Assembly (NCBI RefSeq): GCF_030756675.1
Contig: NZ_JAVBXD010000029.1
Span: 1-63,245, forward strand
Reading direction: 5' to 3'
Length of the DNA: 63,245 nt
Source: Bacillus multifaciens
Lineage (GTDB): Bacteria > Bacillota > Bacilli > Bacillales > Bacillaceae_G
Shown: positions 53,123 to 63,013 of the stretch, in pieces
How positions within the stretch are numbered: the stretch's first letter is position 1
Layout: every line of letters begins with the position of its first letter
Program-made: the position numbers and the translations under genes
The notes under the pieces: model-generated
What the model was told of the DNA's origin: nothing
The model's database searches: none
Seen by the model: the letters and a program-made list of their open reading frames with translations, nothing else

Positions 53123-53887
53123 ATGACCAATAAATCTTTTTTACAAAATGTGAATTTGCTCATACAAATGCATGCCGATGGACTTCTTGGTGGTGAAATA
53201 ATGCCTGAAGATGCTCTCATTGGTATTGTTCCAGAAAGCGAATTACCAAATGTGTTGACATTAGGAATGTCTTTAAATTATCAAAGAAATTCATATACCT
53301 TGTGGCAATCAATTGCTCAGGCATATCTTGATGATAATTCTAGATGGATTTTTAATCCGCATGTTGTGGCCAAGAGAGACCTAGAAGAATTACGTAATGT
53401 GTTACTTCATTACCGAGTAGCCTTACAACCTAATCGTCACCCTGAAATCTGGATACGAGTCTGTAAAGGAATTATTCAGTCGTCTCCCAAAGGTGATGTC
53501 TCAGGATTAATTGATTCTGTTCAATTCGACATTGCTTCTTTAAAAAACACCATGCAAATAAAACGGAAATCAGAATTCCCTTATCTTTCTGGACCGAAAA
53601 TTTTCAATTATTGGCTATATGTTATGGAAACTTACGTAGGAATTGAATGGAAATCCCGTGAACTTATTACGATTGCTCCAGATACACACATTTTGAAAGC
53701 TAGCGTAAAATTAGGATTATGTTCTTCAGAGATTTTAAACGGGACTAATGAAGATCGTCAAATTGTAGCAGAAGCATGGGAAAAAGCACTAGCTGGTAGT
53801 GGACTTGCTCCCATCGATGTACATACTCCTTTATGGTTATGGAGTCGTGCTGGTTTCCCCTCACTTTCCGTCACCAAAATAGTCTGA
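53123..53887 (+). CDS. Putative HhH-GPD/AGOG-like DNA glycosylase
   Basis: A 254-residue protein, mostly helical. The C-terminal half holds EFPYLSGPKIFNYWL near residue 153 and LITIAPDTHILKASVKLGL near 183, an arrangement of a lysine-bearing hairpin and a late aspartate like that of AGOG-type and helix-hairpin-helix glycosylases. The N-terminal half is not recognisable. GGGAGG precedes the ATG. If the relation holds, it would remove damaged bases from DNA; this is a cautious call, since the iron-sulfur loop is missing and identity could not be tested. Confidence 0.5.
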   Translation: MTNKSFLQNVNLLIQMHADGLLGGEIMPEDALIGIVPESELPNVLTLGMSLNYQRNSYTLWQSIAQAYLDDNSRWIFNPHVVAKRDLEELRNVLLHYRVALQPNRHPEIWIRVCKGIIQSSPKGDVSGLIDSVQFDIASLKNTMQIKRKSEFPYLSGPKIFNYWLYVMETYVGIEWKSRELITIAPDTHILKASVKLGLCSSEILNGTNEDRQIVAEAWEKALAGSGLAPIDVHTPLWLWSRAGFPSLSVTKIV

Positions 53888-53969
53888 AATTGAAAAAACA
53901 GTTATAAAAAAACAGTCACGACCAATCACAGGTTAGATTGTAAATACTACTGAATAGAGGAGAATGCGC

Positions 53970-54707
53970 ATGTTACAAGATATAAAACTAGTACTATTTG
54001 ATCTAGATAATACCCTCTTTTCATTTGATATCTATTATGCACACGCTACTAAAAATACTTTTTATAAATCTAGTATCACGAAACATTTATCATTTGAAAA
54101 GTTTTTCTCTCACTATCATCATTATGACCATCATTTTTGTAAATTGCACGATCAAGGACATATTTCCTTAGATGAAGTGAGGCAACAACGCCTCATTTAT
54201 ACACTTAAACATTTTGATCAAGAGATCAGTGTAGAAGAGGCGGATACCTATTTCAGTGAATTCTTTAATCAGTTCATCCACTTATTAAAACCAGCTGAAG
54301 CGGTCAATACATATCTCCATGAATTAAAGAAAACCTATCAAGTTGGTATTATCACAAATGGAAAAGTTTATGAACAACGAGCCAAACTCATAAAATTAAA
54401 TCTACATAAGGTGTTTACTGATCAAGAAATCTTTATCTCAGAAGAAATGAGGGTTGAAAAACCGAAAAGTGAAGCCTTTCATATACCTCTCTCACATTAT
54501 GGAATCGAGCCAAATAATGCAGTATACGTAGGCGATTCCTGGGAAAATGATGTAATCGGTGCGATTAATGCCGGCATATTCGCCATCTGGATTAATCCAA
54601 AGGGAAATAAACAGCCAAGTGAGCACAAACCGTTATATGTTGCAGAGAATATGATAACATTTAAAAATACTTGGATGTCATTGCAAACATGTAACATAGG
54701 AGACTGA
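53970..54707 (+). CDS. HAD-superfamily phosphatase (YjjG/YsbA-like)
   Basis: A 245-residue HAD hydrolase. Motif I is LFDLDNTLFSF near residue 8, motif II VGIITNGK near 125, motif III KPKSEAF near 165 and motif IV YVGDSWENDVIGA near 183. The cap domain is helical, as in nucleotidase or haloacid dehalogenase relatives. I use the ATG at 53970, after GGAG, two codons later than the first ATG at 53964. Substrate unknown, possibly a nucleoside monophosphate. Confidence 0.9.
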   Translation: MLQDIKLVLFDLDNTLFSFDIYYAHATKNTFYKSSITKHLSFEKFFSHYHHYDHHFCKLHDQGHISLDEVRQQRLIYTLKHFDQEISVEEADTYFSEFFNQFIHLLKPAEAVNTYLHELKKTYQVGIITNGKVYEQRAKLIKLNLHKVFTDQEIFISEEMRVEKPKSEAFHIPLSHYGIEPNNAVYVGDSWENDVIGAINAGIFAIWINPKGNKQPSEHKPLYVAENMITFKNTWMSLQTCNIGD

Positions 54708-54741
54708 AACAAAAACTAGTTTCAAAAGATGGTGAACTAAA

Positions 54742-55356
54742 ATGAGTAAATTATTATTAACCTCAAACGGCTTCTTCACAGAACAAATCAAAAAACAATT
54801 TTTACAATTAATTGATAAAGAAATTAGTAATTTAAAAGTTTCAATCATAACTACGGCCTCTCTGCTCAAAGAAAACAATCAATATGCAAGAAAAGCAAAA
54901 AAAGATTTTATACAAATGGGATTTCATACGATTGATTTTACGGATATTGAATATGATGATCCGGAAACTCTTAGAAAATACGATGTTATTTATATTTGCG
55001 GAGGAAATCCATTTCATTTGTTATATCATATAAAAAAAAGCGGTTGTGACCTAATCTTAAAAAGTTTAGCAAACAAAAATGTTATCATAGTCGGAGTAAG
55101 TGCCGGGGCAGTTATTCTGGGTCCAAATATCAATATTGTAAATTACTTTACACCTCAAATAAATACCATAAATTTAAGAGATTTAACTGCATTAGGATTA
55201 ACAGATACATATATTTTCCCTCATTATGATAGAGAGGATTTATTTGCTAATAATGCTGAAAAAACAATTGAAGATAGAATAGTGGCTTTTGAAACTTTAA
55301 ATAAATGTAATGTTGTAAGAGTCTCAGATAACCAGTCTATTTTATTCAAAACTTAA
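54742..55356 (+). CDS. Peptidase S51 (dipeptidase E-like)
   Basis: A 204-residue serine peptidase of the S51 family. The nucleophile is in IVGVSAGAVILGP near residue 116, and YICGGNPFHLLY near 88 and YIFPHYDREDLF near 150 supply the other active-site parts. It would cleave Asp-X or related dipeptides. It follows the HAD gene with 34 bases between and may be co-transcribed. Its stop overlaps the stop of the convergent ecfT within a TTAA. Confidence 0.88.
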   Translation: MSKLLLTSNGFFTEQIKKQFLQLIDKEISNLKVSIITTASLLKENNQYARKAKKDFIQMGFHTIDFTDIEYDDPETLRKYDVIYICGGNPFHLLYHIKKSGCDLILKSLANKNVIIVGVSAGAVILGPNINIVNYFTPQINTINLRDLTALGLTDTYIFPHYDREDLFANNAEKTIEDRIVAFETLNKCNVVRVSDNQSILFKT

Positions 55357-56240
55357 AGCGGAAGCGCTTCAAAATTTGAATTTAGAAAATGTGTACATGC
55401 TGGACGATATAAGAAAAAAGGAAACCAAAATGAATGAAAAATTGTAAGTTTTAAATAAATAGCGATAATCAAAACAGAAAAACCAATAAGAAGTGCCACA
55501 TAATCAAGAAACTGCATTTCCGTTCTATAGTACCAAGTTCGTTTCTCCTTTTTTCCGAAACCTCGTAAATCCATAGCATTCGAAACAGTATCAATTCGAT
55601 CCAATGAATTGACTACAAGCGGCCAAAAAATCGTCACTCGATTTTTAATGCGTTGAAAAAGAGTTGCTTCTCCTTTATGAAACGGAATCCCCCGTGCTTC
55701 TTGCGCATGTTTAATGAGTTCGTATTCTGCTTGTATGCTCGGAATATAGCGCAGTGCAATATTAATTGCATAGGTAATTTTATATGGTAGTCCAATTTTA
55801 CTTAAGCTACTAGCAAATTGACTTGGGTGTGTTGTGTAAATGAAAATAAGTGTAAACGGGAATAAGGTAAAATATTTTAATGATAATGTCATTGTATAAA
55901 AAAGAGTTTCGAGTGTAATAGTCGCATAACCAATGTGAAGAAGTGGTGTATATGTACCAGCTAGCTCCGATCCATGTGTTGGGGTAATAAATAAAATCAT
56001 AGTGGAATTCAGAATACTAAATGTGGAAATAACAGTAAAAATAAGTACTATCCTACGCGATGGAATTTTAGCGATACCTACCAGTATGCAGCCAATTAGA
56101 AATAGAAATAATAAAATACGAAAATCAAAAAACAGGAATGTAAGAATCATCCATATAATAAATAGGATGAGCTTTACAGCACCATCCATACGGTGGAAAT
56201 ATGATTCATCTTTCATGTATAATGTCCCCATCTTACTCAC
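55353..56240 (-). CDS. ECF transporter T component
   Basis: Energy-coupling transmembrane subunit, 295 residues, five to six hydrophobic segments. Both coupling motifs are present: AQEARGI near residue 185 and AMDLRGFG near 228, which contact the ATPases. I use the GTG at 56240 after AAGGAGG, an 8-base overlap with the ATPase gene, instead of a start 66 bases earlier. With the double ATPase and S component it forms a complete ECF vitamin/cofactor importer unit. Confidence 0.88.
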   Translation of the reverse strand: MSKMGTLYMKDESYFHRMDGAVKLILFIIWMILTFLFFDFRILLFLFLIGCILVGIAKIPSRRIVLIFTVISTFSILNSTMILFITPTHGSELAGTYTPLLHIGYATITLETLFYTMTLSLKYFTLFPFTLIFIYTTHPSQFASSLSKIGLPYKITYAINIALRYIPSIQAEYELIKHAQEARGIPFHKGEATLFQRIKNRVTIFWPLVVNSLDRIDTVSNAMDLRGFGKKEKRTWYYRTEMQFLDYVALLIGFSVLIIAIYLKLTIFHSFWFPFFLYRPACTHFLNSNFEALPL

Positions 56241-57930
56241 GACGGTTCCTCCTTCTTGCTTCCATATAAGATTGAACAAATAGCTGTGGAATTGGTATGT
56301 TCCCATGTTTCGCTAGACGGGTAAGTGAGCTCTCGCGGAGGTTTGCACGTTTTAAAACATGCTCATTGGCTAACACGGTAGTTACCGCATCATCTGCAAT
56401 GATTTCGCCATTATGTAAGACAATCGCGCGATTGGCGTATTCTAACGCTAAGTTCATGTCATGTGTAATCAATAAAAAGGAAATTCCATATTTCGCTAAT
56501 TCCCCTATAAAATTCATAAACTCTTTGTAGTGAAAATAATCTTGTCCTGCAGTAGGTTCATCTAAAATAATAAGTTTGGGGCTTGTAACGAGAATCGAGG
56601 CTATCGTTAGACGCTTTTTTTGTCCATAACTTAATGCTTGTACTGGCCAATTTCGAAATGGATACAAACCGCAAATTTGTAATGCATGTTCCACTTTTTT
56701 ATGTATTTCTTCTGAAGTATTCTTCAATTTTAAAACAAAAGCGGCTTCTTCCCATACTGTCGCCTGTGTAATCATATGGTTAGGGTTTTGCATCACATAA
56801 GCGACCACCTCTCCCCGCTTTCGGATTGACCATCTTTTCATATCCGTTCCTTCTAAAAGAATTCTACCTTGCTGAGTTTTTTTCATTCCCGTCATGATAT
56901 GAGCAAGTGTTGATTTTCCAGCACCGTTGTTTCCTAAAAGAGCGAGGACTTCTCCTTTGTATATAGACATACATATATCCTTTAATGCAAAATTTCTATT
57001 TGGATATGAAAACGATATATTCTCTATGTTACATATCCATTTGTTTTCGAATCTTTCTGTATGTATCGGATTTTGTGACATCCATTTTGATAGCTTTTCG
57101 TGTAAAATATGAGAATTAACTTTTTTTATCGGATAAACTTCTTCATTTAAAAGTGAATATTCCAATGTTTTTAATGCTTCTACGTATACAGGCTCCCTTA
57201 GCCCTGCATTTTGTAAAACATTTGTTTGTAAGAGTTCAAGCGGTGTTTTGATTGCAACGATACGACCATTTTCTAAAACAATAATTTTATCCAAATCAAG
57301 ATCGAGTATTTCTTCAATACGATGCTCAATAATGATAATTGTTTTATTCGTTTGTCTATGAATTTTTTTCATAAGTTGAACTGCTTTTTCACTGCTTACA
57401 GGATCTAAATTCGCTAAAGGTTCATCAAACAGCAAAATCTCAGTATTTGTAGCTAGTACGCCCGCAAGCGAAACGGATTGTTTTTGTCCTCCTGATAAAT
57501 CGTGAGGGCTATATGAATGAAACTTATTCATGTCCACCTCTTCAAGTGAACGTTCTACAATTTGCTTCATCTCCTCTTGCCCCGTGCAATCATTTTCCAT
57601 CGCAAACGCAACGTCTTCTTCAACCGTTAATCCGATAAATTGAGAATCTTGATCTTGCAGAATCGTTCCTACATGTTGACTTAGCTTAAATATACTCGTA
57701 TGTCTAGGATCTATACCACACACAGAAAGATCCCCTGTACTTGTCCCTTCATAAGAAAAAGGAATGAGCCCATTGATACAATGAGCTAAGGTAGATTTTC
57801 CCGATCCGCTTCGCCCAGCAATTAACACTTTTTCACCAGGATAAATGTGAAAGGTAATATCCTGTATCGTCGGTTCAGCTACGCTTTTATATTGAAATGT
57901 GAATTTTTCAAACGAAACTATCGGTTTCAT
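56233..57930 (-). CDS. ECF transporter double ATPase (EcfA1-EcfA2 fusion)
   Basis: A 565-residue ABC ATPase with two complete nucleotide-binding domains. First: GRSGSGKST near residue 35, SGGQKQSVSLAG near 130, ILLFDEPLANLD near 155. Second: GNNGAGKST near 330, ALSYGQKKRLTIAS near 425, LIILDEPTAG near 447. The fused arrangement and the T component downstream resemble YkoD-type units. I place the start at 57930 (MKPIVSF), but the site is weak and the ATG two codons upstream is possible. Confidence 0.88.
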   Translation of the reverse strand: MKPIVSFEKFTFQYKSVAEPTIQDITFHIYPGEKVLIAGRSGSGKSTLAHCINGLIPFSYEGTSTGDLSVCGIDPRHTSIFKLSQHVGTILQDQDSQFIGLTVEEDVAFAMENDCTGQEEMKQIVERSLEEVDMNKFHSYSPHDLSGGQKQSVSLAGVLATNTEILLFDEPLANLDPVSSEKAVQLMKKIHRQTNKTIIIIEHRIEEILDLDLDKIIVLENGRIVAIKTPLELLQTNVLQNAGLREPVYVEALKTLEYSLLNEEVYPIKKVNSHILHEKLSKWMSQNPIHTERFENKWICNIENISFSYPNRNFALKDICMSIYKGEVLALLGNNGAGKSTLAHIMTGMKKTQQGRILLEGTDMKRWSIRKRGEVVAYVMQNPNHMITQATVWEEAAFVLKLKNTSEEIHKKVEHALQICGLYPFRNWPVQALSYGQKKRLTIASILVTSPKLIILDEPTAGQDYFHYKEFMNFIGELAKYGISFLLITHDMNLALEYANRAIVLHNGEIIADDAVTTVLANEHVLKRANLRESSLTRLAKHGNIPIPQLFVQSYMEARRRNRRE

Positions 57931-57940
57931 ATTCATAATC

Positions 57941-58492
57941 CTATTTCTCAACTTTTAATTGTGAATTCTTTTTATTCGCCTTCGCAAGTCCTAACACAAT
58001 TGGTAAGCCTAGGATGAAAAATACGAGAACATCCGCGATAAGTGCACCGCCTACTTGAATAGCAATTTTATCAAACGGTTCGCCCATAATGAAAATGTCA
58101 AATAAACCAGCAAAGAGGATCCCTAAAAAAATACCAATTACACCCATAATAGAAAGGTGAACAATATCTCCCTTACTATACATACCATTTTTCACACTAA
58201 ATGCAGGACGCTTTTGGACAAATCCCATAAATAAACCAATGATTCCTGAGCTTAACACCCAGCCCCACCAAATGCCCCAGCCAGCAATAGCATCTGTAAT
58301 TGTATGACCGATAAGTCCAATTAATAAAGCTGCAATTGGTCCAAAGATAGCACCGAAAATCGTTAATAAAGCAAGTGCTGGTTTAATAAAAGTATTCGGC
58401 GCAATAGAAAATCCCCATAATCCTAATACCCCGTATATTGCTGAACCAATTCCAATTGCTACAACTAGTTTTGTAGAAAGATTTTGATTCAT
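57941..58492 (-). CDS. UPF0397 S component of an ECF transporter
   Basis: A 183-residue membrane protein with five to six hydrophobic segments, matching UPF0397: [60 protein letters not shown] and [20 protein letters not shown]. It would bind the substrate and drive import with the T and ATPase subunits encoded downstream. Its substrate has not been established to my knowledge. The start at 58492 follows GGGAGGG; the longer frame starts 18 bases earlier. The double ATPase follows directly. Confidence 0.85.
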   Translation of the reverse strand: MNQNLSTKLVVAIGIGSAIYGVLGLWGFSIAPNTFIKPALALLTIFGAIFGPIAALLIGLIGHTITDAIAGWGIWWGWVLSSGIIGLFMGFVQKRPAFSVKNGMYSKGDIVHLSIMGVIGIFLGILFAGLFDIFIMGEPFDKIAIQVGGALIADVLVFFILGLPIVLGLAKANKKNSQLKVEK

Positions 58493-58704
58493 TAATATTC
58501 TCCCTCCCATTATGTAAACCTACTCTAAATAACCTCTATCTTTTGTATGGGTGCTATCAGTTTTATATGCTGCAGCAACGTAAATTATGCTTATATGTAC
58601 CGTTTCATAACGACTATAGCCCAAAACACTCAATTACTTTGCTTGTTTTCTAGAGTTACAATTTTTCTTTTGAAAATCCAAACTTTTTAAATTGTTTATC
58701 AAAA

Positions 58705-58720
58705 CTCAAGAATTCTTGAG
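58705..58720. promoter_or_regulatory. Palindrome between the ECF operon and neutral protease
   Basis: Perfect 16-base palindrome CTCAAGAATTCTTGAG with no T-run after it, in the roughly 320-base gap between the divergent ECF operon and neutral protease gene. It is about 93 bases before the protease start. A regulator such as NprR could act nearby, but the sequence does not prove it. Confidence 0.4.
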
Positions 58721-58803
58721 AAATAAATTATTTGAATTTTCAGTATTCTAATAGTAGAAACTTAATGGTACTATAAATCTACTGTTTTTAAATTTTTTGT
58801 TAG

Positions 58804-60477
<1,674 letters not shown>

Positions 60478-60500
60478 GTACCACTCCCCTTTATATAGTT

Positions 60501-60543
60501 AAAGAGGCTGTTCCGAATGTTTCACTTTTGGAACAGCCTCTTT
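60501..60543 (+). terminator. Terminator of the neutral protease gene
   Basis: Perfect 14-base arms AAAGAGGCTGTTCC and GGAACAGCCTCTTT around a 15-base loop, starting 24 bases past the stop codon. Confidence 0.88.
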
Positions 60544-60691
60544 GCTTTCGTACAGAATATCATATAAAACTCCATAATCTATTACAAACTTAGTCACTTT
60601 GAAATCTCATTCACTAATGTACTATTACATAAATGCTAATTACCACTATGTACACTACACTTTTATTAAAAAATAAAACCTTTTCTTGATT

Positions 60692-61126
60692 TTATCGGAT
60701 ACCTTCAAATGCATAAAAAGCCTGTATGTTTTCCTTATCACAATTCATTTTTAGCATCTCAAATAAAGACGGCATCAATTCCTTTACGGCTTCACTATGT
60801 GCCCATCTAACTTCTATAATATCATTATCTGGATCATTAATGTTTATTTCACCATCAATAACCCTTGCATAAAAAGTAATGATTAAAGCATGATGACCTC
60901 TTTCCTCAAAGAGCATTTCCCTAACAGAATGTAATCCACCTACAGCAATATTATATCCTGTTTCCTCTTTTACTTCGCGAATTACAGCCTGTTCTAATGT
61001 CTCTTCTCCTTCAACCGCTCCGCCTGGAAGCCCCCAATAAAAAGAATCCCCTTTCCTATTTTTAACTATTAGTATATTTTCATTACTATCATAAATGAAA
61101 GCTGAAACTACATTCACTCTTTTCAA
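60692..61126 (-). CDS. Nudix hydrolase
   Basis: A 144-residue Nudix protein. The box reads GGAVEGEETLEQAVIREVKE then ETGYNI, complete with the REVxEE glutamates. The start is the TTG at 61126 with AAAGGAGGGG 8 bases upstream. It would clean up oxidised or toxic nucleotides such as 8-oxo-dGTP or ADP-ribose, but the substrate cannot be read. It lies between the protease and a stand-alone TnpB element. Confidence 0.92.
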   Translation of the reverse strand: MKRVNVVSAFIYDSNENILIVKNRKGDSFYWGLPGGAVEGEETLEQAVIREVKEETGYNIAVGGLHSVREMLFEERGHHALIITFYARVIDGEININDPDNDIIEVRWAHSEAVKELMPSLFEMLKMNCDKENIQAFYAFEGIR

Positions 61127-61200
61127 AAATAACCCCTCCTTTGAAACTTATTTTATAATAACGACTAAATCGATTATACTAGAAGCAAAATTAAGAATGA

Positions 61201-61244
61201 AAACTCCCGCCACTTATCTCCCTCGGATCTTGAAGTGGGGGTTT
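61201..61244 (-). repeat. Right-end hairpin of the TnpB element
   Basis: Arms AAACTCCCGCCACTT and AAGTGGGGGTTT pair with one bulge. Positioned 15 bases past the tnpB stop. It is likely the 3' part of the guide-RNA scaffold and the transposition end; the guide would follow at about 61200 and below on the minus strand. Confidence 0.55.
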
Positions 61245-61258
61245 CTCATGTATCATCT

Positions 61259-62707
61259 TCAAGAGATGCTTAACACAAGTGGAGTTGACACAGCTGCCAG
61301 ATGGCACAACCCCTCTATTCCATCGGCAAATGCCTTTGGAACTGCTTTTTTTAAAATGTTATAGGCACCATTCACATCAGCGTTCAGTAGCTTGTTCTCT
61401 TTCGTACGATACAAGCCGCGTTTGAGACGTTTCCCACTGAATACAAGGATGTCTTCCTCACCGTAAATTGGAATCGTATCATTGTCTAGAAAGGATGCCT
61501 TGCTTGTATACGATTCTTCCACCACTTTTACCATGATACCTTGCCTCTTCGCCTTGTAGTTGATCATTTCAATGAGTAGATTATGTGGGATATGGCAAAA
61601 GGATTGATTCTGTCGTTTTCCCATCTCGCTGTTTTGTTTCCATGCTGTATTTTTCCCAATCATAATCGTAGAAATTTCCTGTTGAATCGCAAACTGAACA
61701 ATATGATAACTCATTTTATGAAAGAGATCCTTTATTTTGAGAAACCGTTTCTCATGAAGCCTCTCTAAACGTTTTGATGTGTGAGGTCCTTCTTTTGGTT
61801 CTTTTCCATGACGAAGAATGCCCAGTAAATGCGCCTTTTGTTTGTTGTAGTATTGATTAATGCTTTTGATCACATTGCCCTTTACTAGCACAGGAGTAGC
61901 CCCTGTATTCGTTACGATGGTTGCAATGTTATGGATTCCTAAATCAATACTCATGTAACGGTTGTTGTAAACATGCTTAGGTGATGGCTCAAACTGTTCT
62001 GTCACAATTTCTACCTTAAACTTCCCATAAGCAGAAGAAACACGGACCTCTTTTAGATTTTGGATCTGTCCGAACAATTTACCGATATTTAATTTGATAC
62101 TTGTCTTTGGAAAACGAATATACTTATCTTGGAGTTTACATACTTGATTTGTGAATACAACTTCTCTCATAGATAATTTGATATAGTTTGGAATACGAGG
62201 TTTACCAGTAAAAGCAAAAGGATGTGTTTTGTATTTTTTCATGGCACAAAAAAATGAATCCCAGTTTTGATAAAGCTTTCTCATAACGGCTTGATTCACT
62301 TGTGATGGTAGGTTTATATAGTCTTGTTGCTTCATTGTTTTAAACAAACAATCTAGGAAGTTATAGGATAGGAAGGATCTCTCTTTTGTCGGTAACGTAT
62401 ACAGATTACACTTGATTTCTTTCCGTTCTTCTACCGGCTTTTCTTTCTGCTTTTGTAATTTTTTTTGATACGAACGAAGTTGATTTTCATTCATGATTTC
62501 AATATATGCTTGTAATGTATGGAGAACTTCTTGTTGAAGTGGCTGTAATGACTTCTCTGTTCGTAAGGCCGTATATACTTGGCGAATGTAGAAGTTTGTT
62601 GTGTTATAGAGATTTTTTGCATTTTGACACATTTCTAGGAAGTAAGGATATAATTTATGCCCTTTTTTGATCCAAATTTGATAAGTTGTATATTCTTTCT
62701 TCATCAT
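61259..62707 (-). CDS. TnpB-like protein with altered RuvC site
   Basis: About 482 residues, longer than usual TnpB. RuvC-I is MSIDLGIHNIATI with aspartate about 257, and RuvC-III is LLNADVNGAYNI with aspartate about 446. At the RuvC-II place it reads TIMIGKNTAWKQ, with lysine-asparagine where the catalytic glutamate is usual, and there is no cysteine zinc finger: instead VVEESYTSKASFLD with two glutamates near 399-400, then SGKRLKRGLYR. A relocated glutamate or a nuclease-dead protein are both possible. Ribosome site GGAGGTG before ATG at 62707. Confidence 0.85.
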   Translation of the reverse strand: MMKKEYTTYQIWIKKGHKLYPYFLEMCQNAKNLYNTTNFYIRQVYTALRTEKSLQPLQQEVLHTLQAYIEIMNENQLRSYQKKLQKQKEKPVEERKEIKCNLYTLPTKERSFLSYNFLDCLFKTMKQQDYINLPSQVNQAVMRKLYQNWDSFFCAMKKYKTHPFAFTGKPRIPNYIKLSMREVVFTNQVCKLQDKYIRFPKTSIKLNIGKLFGQIQNLKEVRVSSAYGKFKVEIVTEQFEPSPKHVYNNRYMSIDLGIHNIATIVTNTGATPVLVKGNVIKSINQYYNKQKAHLLGILRHGKEPKEGPHTSKRLERLHEKRFLKIKDLFHKMSYHIVQFAIQQEISTIMIGKNTAWKQNSEMGKRQNQSFCHIPHNLLIEMINYKAKRQGIMVKVVEESYTSKASFLDNDTIPIYGEEDILVFSGKRLKRGLYRTKENKLLNADVNGAYNILKKAVPKAFADGIEGLCHLAAVSTPLVLSIS

Positions 62708-63013
62708 TTTCACCTCCTTCTTTTCTTTATGATATTACAAAACAGTAGAAAAGAACGCACATTCGTGTTAATATGAAAATATTTTTATGAATATACCGGC
62801 AATTCATCTCCACCTTAAACTTGGCTATACCTTGAACGTTTTGAAGATGGAGTTTTCTTGCACATTTTCCGATAAAGGTTAGGTTTATTAATATTGAAGT
62901 TATTTTTAAGAGTATTAAGTTCCTCTATAGTAGTGAATAAGAAAAGCAGTATTTCGATAAGAGCAGCCCTGTTCATCAAATCATTGGTTAGCTAAATAAT
63001 TATTGGGTATTCA
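62708..63013. other. Gap between the TnpB element and FabH-like gene
   Basis: About 305 bases. I find no gene and no clear left-end hairpin for the TnpB element. It must include that element's left boundary and the 3' end of the FabH-like transcript. Confidence 0.4.

Larger units (their letters stand above)
61201..62707 (-). mobile_element. Stand-alone IS1341-type TnpB element
   Basis: A tnpB without tnpA, with an imperfect right-end hairpin (61201-61244) directly after the gene. No left-end hairpin could be placed upstream of the start (62708-63013), so the left boundary is uncertain. Such elements are moved in trans by a Y1 transposase; the one at 14973-15374 is a candidate but its end hairpins differ in sequence. 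Confidence 0.6.
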
